Below, piece by piece: positions 1 through 8,296 of a stretch of DNA of 64,000 bases. The notes under the pieces were generated by a model that was given only the letters and a program-made list of their open reading frames with translations, was not told the DNA's origin and made no database searches. Source of the DNA: Micromonospora sediminimaris (GTDB lineage Bacteria; Actinomycetota; Actinomycetes; Mycobacteriales; Micromonosporaceae); the NCBI GenBank assembly GCA_900112325.1, contig FOLJ01000015.1, forward strand, positions 1 through 64,000, read 5' to 3'. Each line of letters starts with the position of its first letter. Positions within the stretch are counted from its first letter, which is position 1. The position numbers and the translations under genes were made by a program.

Positions 1-170
1 CGGGTGTCGTCGACGCCGACTCCGGCGGAGGTCATGATGGCCTCGGTGGTCAGCGGCGTGATCTCCGAGACCGAGCCGACCAGCGTCGTCTTGCCGACGC
101 CGAATCCACCGGCGATAACGATCTTCGCCGACGTCACGCGCCCGCTCGGGGCCGGCGGCCGGTGCGACAT
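1..170 (-). CDS. cvnD: Conservon GTPase CvnD, N-terminal part (truncated by window edge)
   Basis: Only the first 56 codons are present; the gene runs off the left edge. The protein begins MSHRPPAPSGRVTSAKIVIA and carries the P-loop GGFGVGKTT at about residues 21-29. This is the Ras/MglA-like small GTPase of actinobacterial conservons (ATP/GTP-binding protein family). The ATG lies one base after the TGA of the DUF742 gene upstream, so the two are translationally coupled. In conservons this GTPase is the proposed output of a membrane-bound complex made with the sensor kinase-like, Roadblock and DUF742 proteins. The identification is firm from the P-loop and the neighbours; the rest of the protein cannot be seen. 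Confidence 0.93.
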   Translation of the reverse strand, partial: MSHRPPAPSGRVTSAKIVIAGGFGVGKTTLVGSVSEITPLTTEAIMTSAGVGVDDT

Positions 171-171
171 G

Positions 172-549
172 TCAGAGCCTGCGAAGTCCACTCAGCACCC
201 TCTCCAGCAATTCAGTGCCCACCGCGTCGTCCGAGTCGTCCAGGATGGTCGGCTCGTGGACCGCGACCAGGCCGTCCGTCGCCATGTCGGCGATGAGCAC
301 CCGGGCCACGCCGAGCGGAAGCTGCATCCGCGCCGCGATCTCCGCGAGCGACTGCACGCGTCCGTCACACAGCGCGGCGATGTACTGGTGCTCACGGCCT
401 TGGCCACCATTGCCAGTGGCAGCGGCCCGACCGCGCACCGTCGTCTCGACAAGCGCCTCCAGGGCGATGTCGAGGCGGGGACGGGTACGACCGCGGGTCA
501 CGGCGTATGGACGGACCAGCGCGCCGGTCGGCTCGTCACGATCAGCCAT
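172..549 (-). CDS. cvnC: Conservon DUF742 protein CvnC
   Basis: A protein of 125 residues matching the DUF742 family: MADRDEPTGALVRPYAVTRG at the N-terminus, then a winged-helix-like segment (YIAALCDGRVQSLAEIAARM, LPLGVARVLIADMATDGLVAVH). DUF742 proteins are the third member of conservons and probably bridge the Roadblock protein and the GTPase. An ATG ten codons upstream (579) is also open. The start at 549 is preferred because a perfect AAGGAGGTGA lies at 558-567, eight bases before it. The gene follows cvnB by 100 bases and ends one base before cvnD. Confidence 0.93.
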   Translation of the reverse strand: MADRDEPTGALVRPYAVTRGRTRPRLDIALEALVETTVRGRAAATGNGGQGREHQYIAALCDGRVQSLAEIAARMQLPLGVARVLIADMATDGLVAVHEPTILDDSDDAVGTELLERVLSGLRRL

Positions 550-649
550 GTTGCCGCTCACCTCCTTCGTACCCGGCACCGGTTGGACCGGTGCTACCCG
601 TCGTATGCAATGTTGTCGCCCCGCCTGCCCCCACCGGCCGGCGCGACGA

Positions 650-1054
650 TCAGCCCATCATCCCCACAGCCGTACGCGGCTGCGGGGTCAGGGCGTCGCC
701 CACCCGGTCAACGAGCAGGGCCATTTCGTAACCGACCTGTCCCACGTCGCAACTACGCGCGGCGAGCACCGCGAACGACGAGCCGTCGGAAATCGACATC
801 AGGAACAGGAAGCCATTGTCCATCTCGACCACCGTCTGCAGCACGGCGCCTCCCTCGAAGCAACGGGCCGCGCCCTGGGTCAGGCTGACCAGGCCGGAGG
901 CGATCGCCGCCAGCTGGTCCGCCCGGTCCCGGGGGAGGTCTCGGGACGACGCCAGGAGCAGGCCGTCCGCGGAGACGGCGACCGCATGCGCGACACCGGG
1001 TACCCGATCGGCGAAGTTGGCCAGCAGCCAACCGAGATCCTGCGTACTAGTCAT
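650..1054 (-). CDS. cvnB: Conservon Roadblock/LC7 protein CvnB
   Basis: A 134-residue Roadblock/LC7-domain protein covering the whole alpha/beta fold (GVAHAVAVSADGLLLASSRD, then AVLQTVVEMDNGFLFLMSIS, then SSFAVLAARSCDVGQVGYEM). Roadblock proteins of conservons are partners, and possibly GTPase-activating scaffolds, for the MglA-like GTPase encoded two genes downstream. The start codon overlaps the end of cvnA by four bases (ATGA), so translation is coupled to the sensor protein. Confidence 0.94.
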   Translation of the reverse strand: MTSTQDLGWLLANFADRVPGVAHAVAVSADGLLLASSRDLPRDRADQLAAIASGLVSLTQGAARCFEGGAVLQTVVEMDNGFLFLMSISDGSSFAVLAARSCDVGQVGYEMALLVDRVGDALTPQPRTAVGMMG

Positions 1055-4000
1055 CCTTCTTGCTCCTTCTGCCCGCTCCCGGCCACCGGGCCAGAGCCAG
1101 ACTGCGAGGATTGCTGCCCGCCCGGAGTTCCGTCCGGGCCGGTCGGGTTGCTGTCCGAGGGGTGACTACGTCCCCGTTGGACACCCCGGTGGTAGGCGGA
1201 CAGCAGACCGCGTACCGATTCCGGGTTACGACGCTGCACCGAGGTGGTGGGCTTCTCCACCGCCCCCGGCACGAGCTGTGCCATCGGCGTACGCTTCGGC
1301 AGCCCGGTCTCGGTGGTGCCGGCCGCCGGCGCCTGGCTGGCGGCACTTGCCGCGCGCCAACCGTCGTCGGCCGCGGTCCGCCACATGTTCTCCTGAGGTG
1401 TCGGGCGGTGCGAGGGCGCGCTGTCGGCAGCGCCGGGCCGGGGCCCGCCACTCGCTGGCGCGCCGTTCCCGCCGGAAGCGCCCGCCCCCGTCGGAGTCTT
1501 TGGTGCCATCGGTGCGTTACCTGTCGTCCCGGTCTGGGTCTGCTGCTGGGCCGGCCGATTGACGACGTCGACCGTGGAGAGCTGCTGGGTCGTCGCGGCG
1601 GCCGTGGCGGACTGACGCGCGCCGGCCGACTCCTCCGGACCCGGCCGGCGGGTGCGGAACCACGCCGACTCCAGCTCCCGGAAGATCGGCAGTTCCATCG
1701 TCTCGTCGGCGTACCGCTGCCGGTTCTGGGCCTGCGGCGGCGTGGGTGCGGTCGGCTGGTGCTGCGCGGGAGCGGGCCGGGCTGCCGGGGTCTGACGCTG
1801 CACCCGGGGCAGTTCGGTGGTCATGTCCAGGGCGGCGGCCAGCCGCTCGGGCACGGGCGGTGCGGCCGGCTCTCCGGCGACCGGCGGCCAGGCCGGGGGT
1901 GCCGAGGGCGCACCCGCGCTGGGCGCCGCCGAGACGGGCCGCTGCGGCAGCGGACCACCGGGCGGAGTCGAGACGGGTGAGCCGGAGACGGGCGAAGCCG
2001 ACACGGGGTGACCGGAGACCGGGGCCGCCGAGACCGGCGGGGCCGAGTACGGCGTGCCGGAGACGGGGGGCGACGACACCGGGGGCACCGGCGGCGCCGA
2101 CACCGCCGGCGGAGCGTAGGAACCGGTCTCCGGGCTGCTCGGCAGCTGACGCGGGATGGCCGGTGGCTGACCGCTCGGCTCGTCGGTGGACCGGCGCTGC
2201 GGCAGCGGATCGATCGGGTGACCGTTCGAGGTGAGCGGCGCGAAGCCGTTGCCGTTGCCGTTGCTGGCGCCGCTGGCACCGGTCAGATCCGACCAGGCGG
2301 GCAGGTTGCCGCCGCTACCCACGGTGGTCGGCGTACCGGAGCCGTTACGGCTGGCCGGGTCGAAGGGCCGACCGCCGAGGGTCACCTGGTTGCCCGAGCT
2401 GCCCGGGGTACGCGCGGCGGGCGGGGCCGGTGGGTGAGCGCCGTTGCCGAGCGCGGCCAGCGCGCCGAACGCCGGAGTCGGCCCGGACGACGGGCCGGCC
2501 GCGGCCGGCAGTGCGGGAGGCTGCTGCCCCCGGCCGGACAGTGCCCGAGGCACCAGCACGGTGGGCGGCAGCGTGACCTCGGCGACGGTGCCCCGGTCGC
2601 CGCCGGGCCGCAGCTCGACCTTCACGCCGTGCCGGGAGGCCAGGCGGGCGACCACGACCAGGCCCATCATCCGGGAGACGGCGACGTCCACCTGCGGCGG
2701 CGTGGCCAGTCGCTCGTTCAGCTCGGCCAGCTGCTCGCCGCTGATGCCGATACCCCGGTCCTCGACGTACAGCGAGGCACGGTCGCCGACCCGGCGAGCC
2801 TCCACCAGCACCTGAGAGTCCGGTGGCGAGAAGGCTGTCGCGTTGTCGAACAGCTCGGCGACGAGGTGGACGAGATCGTTGACCGCGTGCGCGGCGACCT
2901 CGATGTCCCGGTCGATCACCCCGAACTCGATCCGGGTGTAGTGCTCGACCTCGGACTGGGCGGCCCGCAGCACGTCGATCAGTGCGGCCGGCTCGCGCTG
3001 CACGCGGGTCGAGTCGGCACCGGCGAGGACCAGCAGGTTCTCGTCGTTGCGGCGCATCCGGGTGGCGAGGTGGTCCAGCTGGAACAGCTCCGCCAGCCGG
3101 TCCGGGTCCTCCTCACCGCGTTCCAGCCGGTCGAGGTGGCCGATCAGCCGGTCGACCAGGATCTGCGACCGGCGAGCCAGGTTGACGAACATCGTCGCGA
3201 CCGACGACCGCAGCGCGGCCTGCTCGGCCGCGGTACGGACCGCCTCCAGGTGGACCGCGTTGAACGCCTCGGTCACCTGGCCGAACTCGTCCTTGCTGCG
3301 TACCGGCAGCGGCTCGGCGATCTGGTTGGCCAGCTGCACCGGCGAGAGCTGTCCGGTGACCTGCGGGTCGCGCAGTCGGGCCACTGCCTGGGGCAGCCCG
3401 TACTGGGCGATGGAGAGCGCACCCTGACGCAGCTCACGCAGCGAGCGGGCCATCGAGCGGGCCACCAGGAACGCCAGGAAGATGGCCAGCAGCAGCATCG
3501 TGAGCAGCAGGCCGGTCTCCAGGAACACCGTGCGCTGCACCTCGGAGCGCAGCTCGCCGGCCTGCTCCACCACGTCGGAGTCGAACTTCGACTCGACCGA
3601 GCGGATCAGTTGGCCGTTGGCGACAAGCGCGGCGTCCCACTGCTCAGGGGTGAACGAGATGCCGGCGAGGTTCTGCGAGTTGTCGGCGTTGACCTGGCTG
3701 ATGTAGATCGTTGCCTGCCGGCGGTCACCGCCGCCGATGGTCTGGGCGTGGAACTCGGCCTCCGCCTCGGTGGCCACCGCGTCGAAGCTCTGCTGCGCCT
3801 GCTGCTGACCGGTCTCGCTGGAGATGTAGTCGGTCCGCAGGGTCGAGCTCATGCCGCCCAGGATCAGCGCCCGGTGCACGACCACCCGGCGGACGGAGAG
3901 CCACTCCTTCTCCCGGGCCACCGCGGCGGCGGCCCGCATCCGGTCGCTCAGGTCGTTGTCACCGGCCAGCTGGCTGGCCGAGTCGCGAACGGTGAGCAGC

Positions 4001-4536
4001 TGATTGATCAGCTCGTCGTAGGACTGGATCGCGTCGGTGATCCGGAACTTGCCGTTCAACACCTGGCTGCGGGCGCCGGGCAGGTCACCGAGACCCTCGT
4101 CGATCTGTTCGAGCAGCCCGTTCAGGCTGACGGGCAGATCGCTGAGGTCGGACCGCTGCTGCGAGTAGGGGGCCTTCTCCTGGTCGACCCGCGACGAGAC
4201 GTCGTTGTAGCGGGTGGCCGCCGCCTCCTTCTGCGCCGCGGTGGCCTTCTCCGGGTCCAGGCCCAGCAGCAGCACCGCCGCGGTCCGCTCGTCCTGCAAG
4301 CCGTCCACCAGGTCACCGGAGTGACTGATGAGTTCGGCGAGGTCGCCGGCCCGGTTGGCGTCGTTGAGCGCGTCCAGGTGGTCGACCAGACCGCTGGTAC
4401 CCACGACGACCGTGGCGATGGTCGGCACGATCATGATGAGACCGAGCTTGGACCAGATCGGCATGTCGCGGAGCCGACCTGCCGGCCGGCGTAGACGCGA
4501 CAGGAGAGAACCTGCCGTCTTCGGCCGTTTGCTCAC
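1051..4536 (-). CDS. cvnA: Conservon sensor histidine-kinase-like protein CvnA
   Basis: An 1161-residue membrane sensor. Visible in order: a first membrane helix at about residues 30-52 (IMIVPTIATVVVGTSG); a large extracellular NIT (nitrate/nitrite-sensing type) domain to about 335; a second helix at about 337-360 (GLLLTMLLLAIFLAFLVA); a HAMP-like linker; a dimerisation region with LDHLATRMRRNDENLLVLAG near 485-505; and a HATPase_c domain with N-box VAELFDNATAFSPP (about 560) and G-box DRGIGIS (about 595). From about residue 660 to the end it is disordered, rich in Pro, Ser, Ala and Gly, with PVS repeats near 810-860. Start is GTG with GGGCGGTGA upstream. It heads the cvnABCD operon. Such kinases are thought to signal to the GTPase rather than to a response regulator; no response regulator is seen here. 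Confidence 0.94.
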   Translation of the reverse strand: MSKRPKTAGSLLSRLRRPAGRLRDMPIWSKLGLIMIVPTIATVVVGTSGLVDHLDALNDANRAGDLAELISHSGDLVDGLQDERTAAVLLLGLDPEKATAAQKEAAATRYNDVSSRVDQEKAPYSQQRSDLSDLPVSLNGLLEQIDEGLGDLPGARSQVLNGKFRITDAIQSYDELINQLLTVRDSASQLAGDNDLSDRMRAAAAVAREKEWLSVRRVVVHRALILGGMSSTLRTDYISSETGQQQAQQSFDAVATEAEAEFHAQTIGGGDRRQATIYISQVNADNSQNLAGISFTPEQWDAALVANGQLIRSVESKFDSDVVEQAGELRSEVQRTVFLETGLLLTMLLLAIFLAFLVARSMARSLRELRQGALSIAQYGLPQAVARLRDPQVTGQLSPVQLANQIAEPLPVRSKDEFGQVTEAFNAVHLEAVRTAAEQAALRSSVATMFVNLARRSQILVDRLIGHLDRLERGEEDPDRLAELFQLDHLATRMRRNDENLLVLAGADSTRVQREPAALIDVLRAAQSEVEHYTRIEFGVIDRDIEVAAHAVNDLVHLVAELFDNATAFSPPDSQVLVEARRVGDRASLYVEDRGIGISGEQLAELNERLATPPQVDVAVSRMMGLVVVARLASRHGVKVELRPGGDRGTVAEVTLPPTVLVPRALSGRGQQPPALPAAAGPSSGPTPAFGALAALGNGAHPPAPPAARTPGSSGNQVTLGGRPFDPASRNGSGTPTTVGSGGNLPAWSDLTGASGASNGNGNGFAPLTSNGHPIDPLPQRRSTDEPSGQPPAIPRQLPSSPETGSYAPPAVSAPPVPPVSSPPVSGTPYSAPPVSAAPVSGHPVSASPVSGSPVSTPPGGPLPQRPVSAAPSAGAPSAPPAWPPVAGEPAAPPVPERLAAALDMTTELPRVQRQTPAARPAPAQHQPTAPTPPQAQNRQRYADETMELPIFRELESAWFRTRRPGPEESAGARQSATAAATTQQLSTVDVVNRPAQQQTQTGTTGNAPMAPKTPTGAGASGGNGAPASGGPRPGAADSAPSHRPTPQENMWRTAADDGWRAASAASQAPAAGTTETGLPKRTPMAQLVPGAVEKPTTSVQRRNPESVRGLLSAYHRGVQRGRSHPSDSNPTGPDGTPGGQQSSQSGSGPVAGSGQKEQEG

Positions 4537-4729
4537 GTCACCGCCCTCGTGATTGCAGCGTCCGCGTTGCCCCCGGACAACGCCCAGCAGCCGACCCGGC
4601 GGGTCGGACCATCCGAGATTCCATCACGCCGCCACGGAAAGAGAAAGCCCAGGTTGGCCGCAGCCGGAGGTGTGATGAGATGTTGATGCAATTTGATCGC
4701 GGTCCGTCTGTTCGGAGTTACTTGAAGTA

Positions 4730-5341
4730 ATGAGCAACCCGCACCGAGTCGTCCTCCTCGCCGGCCCCTCCGGCTCCGGAAAGTCGTATATAGCGCAGCA
4801 ATCCGGGCTGCCAGTGCTCTGTTTGGACGATTTCTACAAGGACGGCGATGACCCAACGTTACCGATACGGAACGGTCAGATCGATTGGGAGTCGCCCGAT
4901 TCGTGGGACGCCGAGGCAGCGGTGGAGGTTATTGACCAATTGGTCCGACACGGCCGGGCGGACGTGCCGGTGTACGCCATCAATGAGGATCGCCGGGTAG
5001 CCACTCGGCGCTTCGAGCTGGCCAGTTCGCCACTTTTCGTAGCCGAAGGGATCTTCGCCGCCGAGATCGTCGGGGAGTGCCGGCGACGCGGGCTCCTCGC
5101 CGGGGCGTACGCCCTGCGCCGGCCGCGCAGCGCGACCTTCCTCCGTCGGCTCGCCCGGGATCTCGCCGAGCAGCGCAAGGGCCCACGGGTCCTGCTGCTG
5201 CGCGGCCTGGCGCTGCTGCGCGCGGAACCGGCCGTGCTGCGTCGGCAGACCGGTCTCGGTGCGGAGGCCGCCCGTGGCCGGGACGTGCTACGCCGGGTGG
5301 CCGGTCTGCTCGCCGCCGGCCACCCGCCGCAGATCGGCTGA
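4730..5341 (+). CDS. Uridine kinase-like P-loop protein
   Basis: A 203-residue P-loop kinase. Walker A is GPSGSGKS at about residues 12-19, followed by CLDDFYKDGDDPTLP, the acceptor/metal-binding motif of uridine/cytidine kinases and phosphoribulokinases, and then IDWESPDSWD. The protein should phosphorylate uridine or cytidine using a nucleoside triphosphate, which fits the nucleoside salvage genes that follow. The C-terminal third is Arg/Leu-rich and less family-like. It is divergent from cvnA. A small palindrome, TTACTTGAAGTAA at 4718-4730, overlaps its start codon. Substrate is inferred from family only. Confidence 0.82.
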   Translation: MSNPHRVVLLAGPSGSGKSYIAQQSGLPVLCLDDFYKDGDDPTLPIRNGQIDWESPDSWDAEAAVEVIDQLVRHGRADVPVYAINEDRRVATRRFELASSPLFVAEGIFAAEIVGECRRRGLLAGAYALRRPRSATFLRRLARDLAEQRKGPRVLLLRGLALLRAEPAVLRRQTGLGAEAARGRDVLRRVAGLLAAGHPPQIG

Positions 5342-5366
5342 CCGCCGACCGGACGTCGGTCAGCCG
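5335..5366. terminator. Bidirectional hairpin overlapping two stop codons
   Basis: Perfect 10-base arms CGGCTGACCG (5335-5344) and CGGTCAGCCG (5357-5366) enclose a 12-base loop. The left arm contains the stop of the uridine-kinase-like gene and the right arm contains the stop of the converging add gene. It therefore sits where a shared terminator is expected. There is no U-tract, as is common in actinobacteria. Confidence 0.65.
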
Positions 5367-6439
5367 AGCAGCTTCGCGTACGCCGGTTTGATCACCTCGT
5401 CGATGATCCGTAGCCGCTCGTCGAAGGGGATGAAGGCGGACTTCATCGCATTGATCGTGAACCACTGAAGCTCGCGCCAGCCGTAGCCGAACGCGTCGAC
5501 CAGCAACGCCATCTCCCGGGACATCGAGGTGCCGCTCATCAACCGGTTGTCGGTGTTGACGGTCACCCGGAAACGCAGATCCCGCAGCAGCCCGATCGGA
5601 TGCTCCGCGATGGACGCGGCGGCACCGGTCTGCACGTTCGACGACGGGCACAGTTCCAGCGGGATCCGCTTGTCCCGCACGTACGCGGCCAACCGGCCGA
5701 GCTGGGCCTGCGGGCCGGGGGTGATGTCGTCGACGATGCGGACTCCGTGGCCGAGGCGGTCGGCGCCGCACCACTGGATCGCCTGCCAGATGGAGGGCAG
5801 CCCGAACGCCTCGCCGGCGTGAATGGTGAAGTGGAAGTTCTCCCGCTGGAGGTATTCGAAGGCGTCCAGGTGCCGGGTGGGTGGAAAACCCGCCTCCGCA
5901 CCGGCGATGTCGAAGCCCACCACGCCGTGGTCGCGGTGCCGTACGGCCAACTCGGCGATCTCCTGCGAACGAGCCGCGTGCCGCATCGCGGTGAGCAGCG
6001 TGCCCACCCGGATCGGCGTACCGGCCTCGGCCGCGAGCGTGCTGCCCTCCACGAAACCGGCCAGCACCGCCTCGACCACCTCGTCGAGGGTCAGGTCCTG
6101 CTCCAGGTGCTGCTCCGGAGCGAACCGGACCTCGGCGTAGACCACCCCGTCGGCGGCCAGGTCGAGGGCACACTCCCGGGCCACCCGGCGCAGCGCGGAG
6201 GCGGTCTGCATCACGGCGACGGTGTGCGCGAAGGTCTCCAGGTAGCGCTCCAGGGAGCCGGAGTCGGCCGCCGCCACGAACCAGCGCCCCAGCTCCGCCG
6301 GGTCGGTGGTGGGCAGTTCATGACCGATTTCCGCGGCCAGGTCGACGATCGTCGCGGGGCGCAGGCCGCCGTCCAGGTGATCGTGCAACAACGCCTTCGG
6401 CGCCCTGACGATGTCCTCGTACCCGATATCCGTGCTCAT
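5360..6439 (-). CDS. add: Adenosine deaminase
   Basis: A 359-residue adenosine deaminase converting (deoxy)adenosine to (deoxy)inosine. The metal-binding HxH is in LLHDHLDGGLRP near residue 18. Other signatures are FTIHAGEAFGLPS (catalytic Glu region), GADRLGHGVRI, LELCPSSNVQTGA and VTVNTDNRLMSGTSMS (metal-binding Asp). Length matches the family. It lies downstream of deoA and cdd on the same strand, though separated from them by a plus-strand gene and a DUF4272 gene, and belongs to the same nucleoside-catabolism neighbourhood. Confidence 0.95.
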   Translation of the reverse strand: MSTDIGYEDIVRAPKALLHDHLDGGLRPATIVDLAAEIGHELPTTDPAELGRWFVAAADSGSLERYLETFAHTVAVMQTASALRRVARECALDLAADGVVYAEVRFAPEQHLEQDLTLDEVVEAVLAGFVEGSTLAAEAGTPIRVGTLLTAMRHAARSQEIAELAVRHRDHGVVGFDIAGAEAGFPPTRHLDAFEYLQRENFHFTIHAGEAFGLPSIWQAIQWCGADRLGHGVRIVDDITPGPQAQLGRLAAYVRDKRIPLELCPSSNVQTGAAASIAEHPIGLLRDLRFRVTVNTDNRLMSGTSMSREMALLVDAFGYGWRELQWFTINAMKSAFIPFDERLRIIDEVIKPAYAKLLG

Positions 6440-6583
6440 CGCCCCTCGCCCCGCTCACAGCCCATGCTCCCGACCCTAGTCCGCGCGTCCGGCCGAGTGC
6501 CCGCGCAGGGCGTGTGTCGAGGCCCTCCGTAGGCCAGGATGGCTCCGATGCCCGCCCTAGACTCGACGCGTGAGACAGCCGTG

Positions 6584-7513
6584 ATGCCTTCCCGCGTCGT
6601 GGCGCGGCTGCGTTGCCCCGTCTGCCAGGACCCGCTCGCCGAGGTCGTCACCGGTGGATCCCGGGCGTTGCGGTGCCCGCGCCGACACAGCTTCGACATC
6701 GCCCGGCAGGGCTACGTCAACCTGCTCACCGGCCGCGCCCCGCACAGCGGTGACACCGCCGAGATGGTCAGCGCCCGGGCGGACTTCCTGTCCGCCGGTC
6801 ACTACGACGTGATCTCCGCCGCCCTGGCGGACGCCGCCGACACCGCCCTCGCCGCCGACACCGCCCTCGCCGCCGACACCGCCCTCGCCGCCGCCGACCC
6901 GACTGCCCCCGGCGCGCACCCGCTGGTGGTGGACGCGGGCGCGGGTACCGGCCGGCACCTCGCCGCGGTGCTGGCGGCCGTGCCCGCGGCCGTCGGTCTC
7001 GCGCTGGACATCTCCAAACCGGCGCTCCGTCGGGCCGCCCGCGCCCACCCGCGGGTCACCGCCGCGCTGGCCGACACCTGGCAGCGATTACCGCTGGCGG
7101 ACGCCTCGACGGCGCTGCTGCTCAACGTCTTCGCACCCCGGAACGGCGCCGAGTTCCGCCGGGTGCTCGCCCCGGGCGGGCGGCTGCTGGTGGTGACCCC
7201 GGCCGCCGACCACCTCACCGAACTGGTCGCCGCACTCGGCCTGCTGCGGGTCGACCCGGCCAAGGCGGACCGGGTGGCGGCCAGTCTGACCGGGCACTTC
7301 ACCGAGGAGTCGACGACCGTGCACCGGCAGGAGCTGACGCTCTCCGGCCCGGAGGTGGCCACCCTGGTCGGCATGGGCCCGAGCGCCTGGCACACCGATC
7401 CGGCGGGGCTGGCCGCCCGGGTCGAAACCCTCGGCGAGCCGGTCCGGGTGACCGTCGCGGTGCGGCTCGGGACGTACCGACTTCAGGGCGCGTCTCCCGG
7501 AGACCCGGCCTAG
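6584..7513 (+). CDS. RlmA-type rRNA guanine-N1 methyltransferase
   Basis: About 309 residues. The N-terminus carries a zinc-ribbon (RCPVCQDPL ... LRCPRRHSFDIARQGYVNLL), the hallmark of the RlmA/TlrB family that methylates a guanine N1 in helix 35 of 23S rRNA. A class I SAM-binding motif follows, VVDAGAGTGRHLAAVLA. The ATG at 6584 was chosen because the zinc-ribbon then starts at the usual distance; an in-frame ATG at 6539 is possible but the extra residues are not family-like. Between the two domains is an in-frame triplicated ADTALA insert (6836-6889). Its 3' end overlaps the converging DUF4272 gene by four bases. Some homologues give macrolide or lincosamide resistance; that is not established here. 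Confidence 0.85.
   Translation: MPSRVVARLRCPVCQDPLAEVVTGGSRALRCPRRHSFDIARQGYVNLLTGRAPHSGDTAEMVSARADFLSAGHYDVISAALADAADTALAADTALAADTALAAADPTAPGAHPLVVDAGAGTGRHLAAVLAAVPAAVGLALDISKPALRRAARAHPRVTAALADTWQRLPLADASTALLLNVFAPRNGAEFRRVLAPGGRLLVVTPAADHLTELVAALGLLRVDPAKADRVAASLTGHFTEESTTVHRQELTLSGPEVATLVGMGPSAWHTDPAGLAARVETLGEPVRVTVAVRLGTYRLQGASPGDPA
6836..6889. repeat. Three perfect 18-bp tandem repeats inside the methyltransferase gene
   Basis: The unit GCCGACACCGCCCTCGCC occurs three times head to tail (6836-6853, 6854-6871, 6872-6889). It encodes a threefold ADTALA, and the frame is kept because 18 is a multiple of three. The repeat sits between the zinc-ribbon and the SAM-binding fold and looks like a slippage-prone linker. 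Confidence 0.95.
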
Positions 7514-8190
7514 GTGGAGAGGTCGACCTCTTCCCAACCCGGGGGCTCGTCGTGGTACGGCCCGCGCAGGATCACCGCCCACTCCAGCGCCCACCGCCGC
7601 TGACCTATCGCGTTGGCGTCCACCAGCCCCGGCAGGCTCCGGCCGGCGCGGCTCACCTCCAGGTACGACCAGTCCAGGCAGTAGTGCAGGTCGAGCAGGG
7701 CAGCCGCGTCCGCCGGATGCTGCGGCGCGGCCAGGATCCGGGACCGCCACTGCCGGAAGGTCTCCCCCTCGGCGATGTGCGGCAGCCGCTCCACCAGCCG
7801 GTCGTCGGCCGGCATTGTGGGATCCAGCTGCTTGGTCAGGCCGAGCACCCAGGCCAGCGAGAACAGCGCGTCATGGTGCAGCACGAAGGAGCGGTGGTCG
7901 CCCTTGGCCCCGGTGACGAAGTGGAACTCCGGCGGAGTGACCATCTCCACCAGGTGCGAGGCGAGCAGCCAGCTCATCGCGGCCTGGGGCGGCATGCCGA
8001 AACAGCGGGCCAGGATCAGGTGCAGCACCGCGATCCGCGCCTCGATCTCCGCCGTCGGCCGCAGCTCGATGTCATCGCCCGGCTCCCAGACCAGCGGAAA
8101 CTGCGGCGGGGGCAACGGCAGCCGCAACCGGGACAGCTCGTCCAGGCTCGCCTCACGCACCTCACGGGGGTCGGGGGCAGGCACGATCAC
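7510..8190 (-). CDS. DUF4272 domain protein
   Basis: A 226-residue soluble protein that reads as the DUF4272 family: an N-terminal DPREVREASLDELSRLRLPLPPPQFPLVW, a helical middle, and RSFVLHHDALFSLAWVLGLTKQLDP, a typical core motif. DUF4272 has no known biochemical function. It converges on the rRNA methyltransferase gene with a four-base overlap of coding ends and lies downstream of deoA on the same strand. It may be a passenger of the nucleoside cluster; nothing in the sequence links it to that pathway directly. Confidence 0.8.
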   Translation of the reverse strand: MIVPAPDPREVREASLDELSRLRLPLPPPQFPLVWEPGDDIELRPTAEIEARIAVLHLILARCFGMPPQAAMSWLLASHLVEMVTPPEFHFVTGAKGDHRSFVLHHDALFSLAWVLGLTKQLDPTMPADDRLVERLPHIAEGETFRQWRSRILAAPQHPADAAALLDLHYCLDWSYLEVSRAGRSLPGLVDANAIGQRRWALEWAVILRGPYHDEPPGWEEVDLST

Positions 8191-8296
8191 GGCAACATCC
8201 CTGTCTGATCACGATGTCTCGGCGCCGACGGTCCCCCCTGGCCTGCGAGAATAGCGGCCCTCACGCTCCGACACCATGGCCGGGACCGGGGTTTCG

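Noticed and set aside
1960..2110. Possible CRISPR-like array
   Set aside because: The short repeats are in-frame PVS codons of CvnA with no uniform spacer length.
2008..4494. 828-codon open frame on the plus strand opposite cvnA
   Set aside because: It mirrors the high-GC third positions of cvnA; residues are low-complexity (Arg, Gly, Gln, Val) and cvnA has clear domains.
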